From Saprospiraceae bacterium (GTDB lineage Bacteria > Bacteroidota > Bacteroidia > Chitinophagales > Saprospiraceae): a stretch of 64,000 nucleotides of DNA. A model generated the notes under the pieces. That model had not been told where the DNA came from, did no database searches, and was given only the letters and a program-made list of their open reading frames with translations. Each line of letters opens with the position of its first letter. Positions within the stretch are counted from its first letter, which is position 1. Made by a program: the position numbers and the translations under genes. The stretch is from NCBI GenBank assembly GCA_020848995.1, contig JADLHA010000040.1, forward strand, positions 39,470 to 103,469, written 5' to 3'. Of the stretch, positions 15,701-23,252 are shown piece after piece.

Positions 15701-17167
15701 AATCTTTTGGCAGACTCCATCAGTTGCCGCAACCGGATGGCCCACCTTAGCGCCAACGTCATTCCAATCAACATCACGGGCACGTGGACCTTACCCGGGG
15801 GTCAACAGATCAGAACCAATGCCCTCAGTTACCCCTCCGGTGGTACCTACCTGTTCGAAGCCAGGGGAAATAATCATTGCGCGAGCACTGCCTCCGTTTT
15901 CGTACCCTTAGATACCTTAGCCCCAGACCTTCGCGTTTTTGATGACACCATCACCTGTGCTCAGGCTTCAGTTGTACTACGCGCAATCAGCAACACTACG
16001 GACCTGCAATACGCCTGGACAGGACCAGGCCAACCCACGTCTGCTGCAGACACCTTAAAAACCTCGCTGCCCGGAATATACCAGGCTTTGGTCACTTCAA
16101 CTAACGGATGTTCGTCATCAGCACTTCTGGTCGTTCAGATTGACACCCTTCATCCAGCTGCCTTTGCCCGATCCGACAGCATCAGTTGTCTTCGCGACCA
16201 GGCCTTATTGGAGGGCATATCGGACAATCCCGCCGCACAGTTGCAATGGTTTGATCCTACCGGACAAAAGATTGACCGCGGAAGCCGTTTCACCGTTTCC
16301 GAAGGTGGCCGGTACCGGCTCGAGGTGATCCTGCCAGCGAATGGTTGCCGCACGACCCTTTGGCATGAAGTATACCGCGACAGTCTGATCATCCGCGATG
16401 TTTCGCTTCAGACCGTCAACCCCATATGCAGGGCCATTTCTGGAAGTGTGTACATTCTCCAGACGCTGGGGGGCCATGGCGGAATGGAATTTTCGGTTGA
16501 CGAACCGGATCAATGGCAATCTTCCACTGCATTTGAAGGATTGCTTCCGGGTACGCACGTACTTTATGCCCGCGATAGTTCCGGATGCCGCTACCAGAAA
16601 AGTTTTTCCATTACAGAAATCCCGGCAGTGCAGGCTGATCTGACACCAGAAATCACTTTGCGCCTCGGTCAATCGACCCGACTCGATCTGACGGTACTCC
16701 CGGATCCTGCCATTGCGGCTACTTACCGGTGGAGGCCGGAAACTTACCTGAGTTGCTCCGACTGCGAAGATCCGGAGACCAGCCCTCTGCGAAACATCGA
16801 ATACGAGGTAACTGTAATCGATACGAACGGTTGTTCGGCCACCCAAACCATCCGGGTCCGCATCGAGACCCCGCGCGCATGGGTACCCAACGCCTTCAGT
16901 CCAAACGGAGACCAGATCAACGACCACCTTTACATTCACAGCAGCGATCCCGATGTGACGCGCGTTCACTTTTTCAGGATTTATGACCGCTGGGGCAATC
17001 AGGTTTTCGCATACCACGATGGTGCTCCCAATCAGCCGGCGCATGGCTGGGATGGAAGTTTTCAGGGTGAAAAGTGTAACCCGGGTGTCTTTACATATGT
17101 TGCAGAAATTGAATGGATCAACGGAGAAAAATGGATCTTAAGAGGAGACGCAACGCTCATCCGGTGA
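12776..17167 (+). CDS. giant repetitive secreted protein, T9SS type B (gliding-motility C-terminal domain)
   Basis: A 1,463-residue exported protein. Signal peptide at about 1-20 (MRVAFCCLLLPFVIG, ending LQAQ). A PKD-like opening (NAGPDLKVC) and a jelly-roll-like carbohydrate-binding-type segment (NLITNGNFEAGN to AIDDLSF) follow. Next come 12 Ig/PKD-like units of about 80 residues, starting with NCDMPRVQIDATGSSSG. Each later unit opens with a D-(T/S)-(I/L)-x-C motif, has a W-x-G-P-x-G-F centre, and closes with N-G-C-S; the two cysteines are likely disulfide partners. The C-terminus (WVPNAFSPNGDQINDHLYI, RIYDRWGNQVF) is the T9SS type B signal. The ATG at 12776 is chosen because it starts the signal peptide. 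Role: cell-surface adhesin or matrix protein by analogy; no enzyme motif seen. It overlaps the region just before its own paralogue. Confidence 0.9.
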   Translation: MRVAFCCLLLPFVIGSGSLQAQCNFSVNAGPDLKVCNPGDKVTINGKVTGGNVQEIFWEPPTGLSNPKSPVTIATVFSTMEYVLTAKGLSTTNLITNGNFEAGNTGFTTDYMLGTSSCYGLGYLDCEGTYAVINNPQLGHAGFAPCGDHTSGSGLMMVLNGSASLQNVWCQNINVIPDMDYAFTAWVTAVVSSSPPILQFSINGSPIGSIFNSSGAVCNWEKYEAIWNSGGNTTAEICIVNLNTATGGNDFAIDDLSFRKFCEVRDTVKVEVEEFTFQIAPPDPVNCDMPRVQIDATGSSSGTGWTYMWTTGDGKIISGARTLQPLVEGPGTYYLTICSPLPNCCKTEQVTVVGNIRPPDLQLTTKDTIGCNQLVASIFSRSKVFPLQYEWGGPNGFSSSDPIAVVSSGGVYTLTITDEYNCKTVDSILVAERDDNPKISIAGQNIDCVRDSALLKGSSTVSGSIFEWFGPGNFYIKSDSFQTADSGLYVLRVSTPSGCVKTDSLRVSKDIQKPIIQLSADTITCASDTAHLRAVADRTLVDWIWSSTHYFVPVDSYHILTTLPGVYRFIAKGLNQCADTFQIEVHADTVHPLLLLRPDTLSCNRRFALLVSGSDASLEWTGPGGSFSSSDSLLVNVPGIYTARATYPNGCSDIDSVTIAIDTSSPVLNSADDTLTCVRTTTTLFLKGPSEAVYSWNGPKGFTSSLQQPGADLTGTYVVTATLANGCSSRAMIEIHADTARPLIIHQNDTINCKKDSVRLTASVIGDGVRYDWSGPSGFSSTDSSPYISIPGDYRLIAYNANGCSDSATLTIFRDVRKPDLYISPDTLNCIKRSALLRAITNRDSLRFEWTGPGGYFSSDSTAMVTGGGRYTLRVESPEGCQSEWTVEVAEDTARPLFTIVSDSLNCLKTFIRLGVNTRSDTSWVEWTGPQGFTSTILQPEIDLGGRYQLRIRSANFCEDSATIWIPQDTAHPQINLLADSISCRNRMAHLSANVIPINITGTWTLPGGQQIRTNALSYPSGGTYLFEARGNNHCASTASVFVPLDTLAPDLRVFDDTITCAQASVVLRAISNTTDLQYAWTGPGQPTSAADTLKTSLPGIYQALVTSTNGCSSSALLVVQIDTLHPAAFARSDSISCLRDQALLEGISDNPAAQLQWFDPTGQKIDRGSRFTVSEGGRYRLEVILPANGCRTTLWHEVYRDSLIIRDVSLQTVNPICRAISGSVYILQTLGGHGGMEFSVDEPDQWQSSTAFEGLLPGTHVLYARDSSGCRYQKSFSITEIPAVQADLTPEITLRLGQSTRLDLTVLPDPAIAATYRWRPETYLSCSDCEDPETSPLRNIEYEVTVIDTNGCSATQTIRVRIETPRAWVPNAFSPNGDQINDHLYIHSSDPDVTRVHFFRIYDRWGNQVFAYHDGAPNQPAHGWDGSFQGEKCNPGVFTYVAEIEWINGEKWILRGDATLIR

Positions 17168-17244
17168 GCTTGGCATCAGGTATTTTTAAAAAGCGCATGC
17201 CATTGTTTTTCAAGGCACGGGAAATTGCATTACACATCCTAACC

Positions 17245-20200
17245 ATGTTTTTCCCTGCAAAGGGTACAATCGCCAGATGCGCGATTGCAAGTTGTGTGTT
17301 TGCCTCCCTCGCCGTGGCGTTACAGGGGCAGCATCATCCTGGTGGAAAGCCGGTTTATGCAATGCCCAATTCCTGCGGCATCGTAGTAAACGCCGGACCA
17401 GACATCACGATTTGTGCCGGCGAGGGCAAGACACTCAATGCAAGTGTATCGGGGAGCAATCAGTTTAGTTGGGAACCTGCTGACGGACTCAGCAACCCAA
17501 ACATTCTGAATCCCGTAGCAAACCCTGCTGCCACGACCAGCTATACCCTGACGGCCCGGGCCGTTTCGGGCAATCTCATCAGCAATGGCGGTTTTGAAAC
17601 CGGAAACATCAATCCGGCGACCAGTCAGTACTCACCCTATACCAATGTCAACGATCTCATTGCTTCCACGGGAGGCTACATGGTCATGAGCGTTCCCCAA
17701 ATTGCAATAGCCTTCGGTTGCACCCCAAACATCGGTGCATTTACCATGGTCATCACACCCACCGGGTCATCGTCAAACATCTGGTGTCAGACCCTTTCCG
17801 TTTTTCCAAATACCGATTACAAGATAGATTACAAGGTCTTTGGCATTCCCTACCTCTTCAGTGCACCGCCTACCATCGGGGTTAAGGTCAACGGAAGTCT
17901 CATCGGTACCGTTGACGCGATCAGTGGCCTCTGCCTTGAGGCAAGTGGAAGTTTTACCTGGAACAGCGCGTCTGCTACGACGGCAACGATCTGTTTTGCC
18001 AACTACGGAGGAACCGGCCCGCTGAGCATGTGCGCCATAGACGACATCGTGGTTCGCGAATGCTGTGAAGAACGAGACGAAGTAACGGTAACGGTGTACG
18101 AATTGCTCGCAGATATGCTTCCTCCGGACGAGATCAATTGCTTCAACCGGCCCTTGAGGCTGGATGCCAGCGGCTCCAGCTCAGGACCAGGCATCAGTTA
18201 CCTGTGGACTACGCGCAACGGGCGCATACTCAGTGGAGACCGTACGCTGACTCCCGTCATCGATTCTCCCGGAGTCTACACCTTAAAAATTACAGGACCC
18301 TTTGGCTGCGAAGTCGAGCAAATGATCGAAGTGAAAGGCAGTGTAACTCCCCCCGATATCTCAACCAAAAAAGAAGACATCACGTGCCAGAATCACATGG
18401 GCCGCATTGAAGCGACGAGCAAATCACAGGCCCCCACGTATGAATGGACAGGTCCGGGAGGTTATTACAGCACGAGGGCAAGCAATACCAACATACAGGA
18501 ACCGGGGACGTACACCATCAAAGTAACCGACGATTATGGCTGCACGAATACGGCATCTGTTGAAATAGAGGATTTGCGGACAGAACTTTACGCAGAACTT
18601 GCCGGCGACAGCCTGGGTTGCTCCAAGGATACGGCCGTGCTGCAGGCAACCAGCCTTGCAATCAAACCCATCTACCGGTGGCGGGGACCGGGAGCTTTTC
18701 AGAAAGACAGTTCAGACCGTGCAGTGGTACGCGACACTGGCTGGTATTATTTGACGACCACGGACAGCCTGGGTTGCAGGGAACTGGATTCCTTTTACGT
18801 TCCGAATACAGGCACCCGACTTACCATATCGCTTTCTGCAGATACCCTTACCTGCGACCGCACTTCTGTGATCCTGCGACTTGTCGCAGATACGACCTCA
18901 ACTGTTTCCTGGAAAGGTCCCGGGAATTTCAGTTCCACGGAACGGATGCCCGCGATCAGCGAAAGCGGATGGTACTTTGTCGAACTCACGACAGCCGACG
19001 GTTGCAGCGCCAAAGATTCCGTCTTCGTTGTTAAATCTGCCGACGTACCCGATGTCTTTCTTTCACCCGCCGACACCCTGAGGTGCGACCGTCCGGCAGT
19101 GACGCTGACCGGAGGCAGCCTGACGGCGGGTGCGTCCTTACTATGGAATACGCCCTCCGGAGATCTGCGCGACCAAACCTCCGTTACCACAACCATTCCA
19201 GGCAACTACACGCTGACGGTTACCGCACCCAATGGGTGCAGTGTCCAGGCAAGTGTTACCATAGCTATTGACACCCTGCGTCCGTTGTTTATCCTCAACG
19301 CCGACACACTGAACTGCAAAGTGGATTCGGCCTGGATTCGTTACGCAGGCCCTGATGCTGCAAGCTACCTGTGGAGCGGTCCTTCGGGATTGACCAGTAC
19401 CGTTCGCGAAATCCGCACGGGTCTTCCCGGATGGCATAAGCTCGTCGCCAAAGCAAACAACGGTTGTTCCTATGAAGATTCGGCATTCGTTTCGATCGAC
19501 CGCAGTCCCCCCATTTTGACACTCCGGGCAGACACCATCACCTGCGACCGAATGATCGTAAGTCCCAAGGTTGCAACCGATTCAACTGCGACCGTTTTTC
19601 ATTGGATGGGTCCCGGAGGCTTTTTTGCTGATGTAAAGTCCATTCAGACTGGCATTCCAGGAAACTACACTCTGACCGTTACTTCAACTAACGGTTGTTC
19701 GGATTCAGCCATTTTAACCATTGCTGCGGATACGGTCCGGCCCCGGGCAACCCTTCAGGCTGACACCATTACTTGCAAACAAAATGGAACAATACAAGCC
19801 GGCATGATCACCGGCAACATTGCCAGGATGCAATGGGTAGGTCCGGGCGGGTTTTCCATTCAAACATCGTCTTCTGATGTCTTTGTGGGTGGAACCTACA
19901 CCTTTACTATCTGGGGAACTAACGGTTGTTCGTATACAGACTCGGTTGAGGTAATTCAAAAAGACCGCATCCCCGATTTGCAGGTTGCAGGTGACACCAT
20001 TACGTGCAGCCGTTCATCCGTTTTGTTAAATGCAAGCACCTCCACCACAGGGGTACAGGTTGAATGGACCGGACCCAACGGTTTCCGGTCGGATCAGCTT
20101 CGTCCTGTCGTAAGCGATTCTGGCTGGTATACCATCCAACTTACAGACTCCCTGGGTTGTTCGGTCAGTCAGGTCATATACATCGGACAAAGAACAATCC

Positions 20201-21681
20201 CCCCCCTCGTTAAGCTGTCGCATGACCGCGATTCGATCACCTGTAAAGACAGCTTAGTGGCCATCACAAAAGATCCTGCTTCCGGTAGCGGCACCCTAAC
20301 CTGGTCAGGACCCGGCGGCTTCTTTGCCACAAAGGATTCTATAGCGGTAAGCCGTGCCGGCTGGTATAAATTGCAGATCACCGACGCTTACGGGTGTTCG
20401 TCGTTAGACAGTTTCCTTTTGCGGGACACCAGGCATCTACCTTCGATAACCCTGGAACCAGATACCATTACCTGCCGCAGAAAACAACTGACCATGCGGC
20501 TCACCTCCCAGGATCCCGGCCTGGTCTTTGACTGGTCTGGGCCCCCGGGATTTTCGAGTTCAGAACAAAATCCGGTCATTCAGATACCCGGCAACTACCA
20601 GGTCACCGCAACCAACAGCAGCGGTTGCAGCCTGTTGCTTTCCATAACCATTGCTGCCGATACGACTAAGCCAGACCTCAGCCTTTCAGCTGACACCATC
20701 AACTGCACGCGGGATCGCGTTCCGGTTAAAGCTGGCAGTTCCTTGCAAGGCTTTACCATGAGCTGGAATGGTCCCAATGGTTTCACCTACACCCTTCCAC
20801 AATTCAACACGGATAAACCTGGCCTGTATACCTGCAAGATCGTCAATCCGCGCACTGGATGCAGCACTACCGATTCGATACTGGTTGTCGAAGATACCGG
20901 CCGGATCCGCTTTGTCGATGCCAGTCCGGTGCATGCGAACTGCCAACGCGAAACCGGCTACATCCAAATCCATTCCATTGCGGGAGGAAAAGCGCCTTAT
21001 GTTTATTCAGCAGATCGTGGGTCGAGCTTCGTAACTGACCTTGCGGCCTTAGCGCTTCCTCCAGGGATCCATCCTATTGAGGTAAGGGATGCCAATGGTT
21101 GCACCTACGATTTTTCGATCGAGATCCTGCGCGAAGGGGGTGTCCGCATCGACTTATTGCCCTCCATAGAATTGAAGGCTGGTGAATCGCGGAGGATCAA
21201 ACTCAACATTTTGTCCGATCCAGGAGCCGTCCGCCTCATCTCTTGGGATCCCGCTGATCAGCTGGACTGCAGTGATTGCCTTGAACCCCTGCTCACAGCT
21301 CGATACGATGGATTGATCCGGGTAATCGTTACCGATACAAATGGCTGTTCCAGCGAGGCCACTTTGGAACTGCGCATTCTCAAGGAGGTGAAGATCTATT
21401 TTCCCAATGCATTCTCACCCAACGGAGATAACATTAACGATGCGTTTTATCCCATCGATCACTCCAATGCTGCTAGCATAGAATCTTTGCGGATATTCGA
21501 CCGCTGGGGCAACCTGGTCTTTTCAAACGAGCGCTTTGCAGCCAATTCGCCCGATCAGGGGTGGAATGGAAGGGGCATCAATGGAAAACGCAATCTTCCA
21601 GGCGTTTACCTTTACTCTGCAAAGGTCAAAACAGATCAAGGCATCATCGTGTTTTCCGGAGAAGTTAACCTCATTGAATGA
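17245..21681 (+). CDS. giant repetitive secreted protein, second tandem paralogue (T9SS type B)
   Basis: A paralogue of the preceding gene with the same order of parts: signal peptide (hydrophobic core CAIASCVFASLAVAL), NAGPDITIC, carbohydrate-binding-like segment (NLISNGGFETGN to CAIDDIVV), a unit starting NCFNRPLRLDASGSSSG, and 11 further units with D-x-(I/L)-x-C and G-C-(S/T) cysteines. The C-terminus (YFPNAFSPNGDNINDAFYP, RIFDRWGNLVF) is the type B T9SS sorting domain. About 1,478 residues from the chosen start. An ATG at 17197 would add 16 residues and an ORF start at 17113 would overlap the previous gene; 17245 gives the most normal signal peptide. Both paralogues contain exactly 12 units, so the array was duplicated as a whole. 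Surface adhesin or matrix function is inferred. Confidence 0.88.
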   Translation: MFFPAKGTIARCAIASCVFASLAVALQGQHHPGGKPVYAMPNSCGIVVNAGPDITICAGEGKTLNASVSGSNQFSWEPADGLSNPNILNPVANPAATTSYTLTARAVSGNLISNGGFETGNINPATSQYSPYTNVNDLIASTGGYMVMSVPQIAIAFGCTPNIGAFTMVITPTGSSSNIWCQTLSVFPNTDYKIDYKVFGIPYLFSAPPTIGVKVNGSLIGTVDAISGLCLEASGSFTWNSASATTATICFANYGGTGPLSMCAIDDIVVRECCEERDEVTVTVYELLADMLPPDEINCFNRPLRLDASGSSSGPGISYLWTTRNGRILSGDRTLTPVIDSPGVYTLKITGPFGCEVEQMIEVKGSVTPPDISTKKEDITCQNHMGRIEATSKSQAPTYEWTGPGGYYSTRASNTNIQEPGTYTIKVTDDYGCTNTASVEIEDLRTELYAELAGDSLGCSKDTAVLQATSLAIKPIYRWRGPGAFQKDSSDRAVVRDTGWYYLTTTDSLGCRELDSFYVPNTGTRLTISLSADTLTCDRTSVILRLVADTTSTVSWKGPGNFSSTERMPAISESGWYFVELTTADGCSAKDSVFVVKSADVPDVFLSPADTLRCDRPAVTLTGGSLTAGASLLWNTPSGDLRDQTSVTTTIPGNYTLTVTAPNGCSVQASVTIAIDTLRPLFILNADTLNCKVDSAWIRYAGPDAASYLWSGPSGLTSTVREIRTGLPGWHKLVAKANNGCSYEDSAFVSIDRSPPILTLRADTITCDRMIVSPKVATDSTATVFHWMGPGGFFADVKSIQTGIPGNYTLTVTSTNGCSDSAILTIAADTVRPRATLQADTITCKQNGTIQAGMITGNIARMQWVGPGGFSIQTSSSDVFVGGTYTFTIWGTNGCSYTDSVEVIQKDRIPDLQVAGDTITCSRSSVLLNASTSTTGVQVEWTGPNGFRSDQLRPVVSDSGWYTIQLTDSLGCSVSQVIYIGQRTIPPLVKLSHDRDSITCKDSLVAITKDPASGSGTLTWSGPGGFFATKDSIAVSRAGWYKLQITDAYGCSSLDSFLLRDTRHLPSITLEPDTITCRRKQLTMRLTSQDPGLVFDWSGPPGFSSSEQNPVIQIPGNYQVTATNSSGCSLLLSITIAADTTKPDLSLSADTINCTRDRVPVKAGSSLQGFTMSWNGPNGFTYTLPQFNTDKPGLYTCKIVNPRTGCSTTDSILVVEDTGRIRFVDASPVHANCQRETGYIQIHSIAGGKAPYVYSADRGSSFVTDLAALALPPGIHPIEVRDANGCTYDFSIEILREGGVRIDLLPSIELKAGESRRIKLNILSDPGAVRLISWDPADQLDCSDCLEPLLTARYDGLIRVIVTDTNGCSSEATLELRILKEVKIYFPNAFSPNGDNINDAFYPIDHSNAASIESLRIFDRWGNLVFSNERFAANSPDQGWNGRGINGKRNLPGVYLYSAKVKTDQGIIVFSGEVNLIE

Positions 21682-21685
21682 CCCC

Positions 21686-22324
21686 ATGGAGTCCAGCACA
21701 CTGCGGAGTATGTATGCTTACTGTGAACAATGGAGCCATCCTGAAAGCGAGATTCTTCACCAGCTTGAAAGGGATACTTTCCTGAATACGCCAACACCCC
21801 AAATGCTGTCCGGAAAGTTACAGGGTCGCATGCTGAGCTTCTTGTCGCAGCTCAAACGACCGCATCTGGCGCTCGACATCGGTGGTTTTACCGGGTACAG
21901 TGCGCGCTGCATCGCAGAAGGTCTGTCTGCGGGGGGAACCGTTCATTCCATTGAGATCACTGATGACTACGAGCACATTCGCCGGCGCAATCTCGACGGA
22001 GATCCCATTGCAGAAAACATCGTATGGCACCATGCCGACGCAATCGAATGCATTTCCAAACTCGACCACCCGTGGGATTTTGTATTTGTCGACGCTGCAA
22101 AGTCTCAATACCCTGCTATCCTCAAACTGTTGGAACCGCGCATGAAAGCGGGTGCCCTGCTGGTTGCAGACAATGTGCTGTGGTATGGCAAAGTACTTAG
22201 CGAGCCCATGGATGCGGAAACAAAAGCCGTTCACCTTTTCAACCAGCAACTGCACGACTCCCCGGCGTGGCAAACCATTGTACTTCCCGTAAGAGATGGG
22301 TGGAGTTTATCCGTAAGACGCTGA
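21686..22324 (+). CDS. O-methyltransferase, caffeoyl-CoA O-methyltransferase-like family
   Basis: A 212-residue class I methyltransferase. SAM motif ALDIGGFTGYSARCIAEGL is followed by VHSIEITDDY, then the metal-site segment WDFVFVDAAKSQYPA and GALLVADNVLWYGKV, all typical of the cation-dependent O-methyltransferase family. The family methylates catechol-type or phenolic hydroxyls, but bacterial members act on many substrates. The ATG just 4 bp after the stop of the giant gene is chosen; an open frame extending 150 bp into that gene is a shadow. The tight spacing suggests co-transcription with the upstream or downstream genes. Confidence 0.87.
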   Translation: MESSTLRSMYAYCEQWSHPESEILHQLERDTFLNTPTPQMLSGKLQGRMLSFLSQLKRPHLALDIGGFTGYSARCIAEGLSAGGTVHSIEITDDYEHIRRRNLDGDPIAENIVWHHADAIECISKLDHPWDFVFVDAAKSQYPAILKLLEPRMKAGALLVADNVLWYGKVLSEPMDAETKAVHLFNQQLHDSPAWQTIVLPVRDGWSLSVRR

Positions 22325-22337
22325 AGATGCCCGGACG

Positions 22338-23252
22338 ATGAAGCAGCCCAGGCCAAAAATCATTTGCGCAGCACAGATCGAGGATTTCCCGGCCCGTGTT
22401 CCTGATCAAATCACTTCGCAGGCCTGGTTTCTCAGACATGTATGCAAGTATGCATGCTTGCTGGAAAACGATGGTTGGCCCTCCTACATTCCGCTGGCAA
22501 AAAAAATGGGCATCTGGAAGCCCAGTGTGCCTCCATTTGTTCAAAAAATAGAAATGCCGGGACCGGCATCCTTGCCGGGACCGGCCAGTTCCCTGTTGAC
22601 GCAGCTCAGCGAATGGTATTCCTGCGGCGATATCTGCCTTCGCACAGGCATTTCCACACTGCCAAAAGGCATCAGCGCTACCGTTCGCACCAATTTTGTT
22701 CTGCCGCTCGAAACCAGCCACTCCGCCCGGTTTGATGCTTACAACAAGGGGCACAAACTCAGCGTGCGGAGTGCACAAAAAATGCAGATCAACATTGAAA
22801 TGCAGCACGACGCTGCAGGATTTGTGAGCGACTGTCTCCGCTTAGGTAAAACGGGCATTCCTCCTGCTTACCGGCGAGCAGAAATGATGATAAACCTGTT
22901 AAAGGAATGCATCGATCGGAATGCGGCCATCCTGTGCGTTGCAAGGGATGCTCAATCACAGGTCGTTGCGGGTGCCTTTTTCAGCAAATACGCCAACCGG
23001 TTGACCTACCACCTGTCCTTTGCATCCTCTTCTGGAAGAAAAGCAGGTGCCATGCACGCCATCGTGGATGCAGTCATCGAACGACACAGCCGTAGCCAAT
23101 ACCTGCTCGATTTCGAAGGAAGCATGCACCCTGGTATCGCTTACTTTATGCGGGGTTTCGGAGCACATGAAGAACTTTATTACCACTATGCGTGGAACAG
23201 CAATCCGCTGTGCAAAATCATCGCACTGCGGCGAAAGCTGTTGTCAAAATAG
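22338..23252 (+). CDS. GNAT/FemAB-like acyltransferase-type protein, function unknown
   Basis: A 304-residue soluble protein. The central and C-terminal parts suggest an acyl-CoA N-acyltransferase fold: RNAAILCVARDAQSQVVAG, followed by AGAMHAIVDAVIERH and YLLDFEGSMHPGIAYFMRGF, which resembles the final strand region of FemAB or GNAT proteins. No clear acetyl-CoA P-loop is seen, so the fold call is tentative. Homologous proteins with the DFEGS-x-x-PGI segment appear in Bacteroidota as hypothetical proteins. The gene follows the O-methyltransferase after 13 bp, and its 3' end overlaps the converging Omp85 gene by 9 bp. Confidence 0.6.
   Translation: MKQPRPKIICAAQIEDFPARVPDQITSQAWFLRHVCKYACLLENDGWPSYIPLAKKMGIWKPSVPPFVQKIEMPGPASLPGPASSLLTQLSEWYSCGDICLRTGISTLPKGISATVRTNFVLPLETSHSARFDAYNKGHKLSVRSAQKMQINIEMQHDAAGFVSDCLRLGKTGIPPAYRRAEMMINLLKECIDRNAAILCVARDAQSQVVAGAFFSKYANRLTYHLSFASSSGRKAGAMHAIVDAVIERHSRSQYLLDFEGSMHPGIAYFMRGFGAHEELYYHYAWNSNPLCKIIALRRKLLSK

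Noticed and set aside
16205..17044. 279-codon minus-strand open frame in the first giant gene
   Set aside because: Mirror of the repeat region of a strong coding gene; no independent protein signature.
12776..21681. Repeated DNA motifs that could suggest a CRISPR array or tandem repeats
   Set aside because: The repeats are in frame, unit spacing is about 240 bp, and they encode Ig-like domains; no constant repeat with variable spacers.
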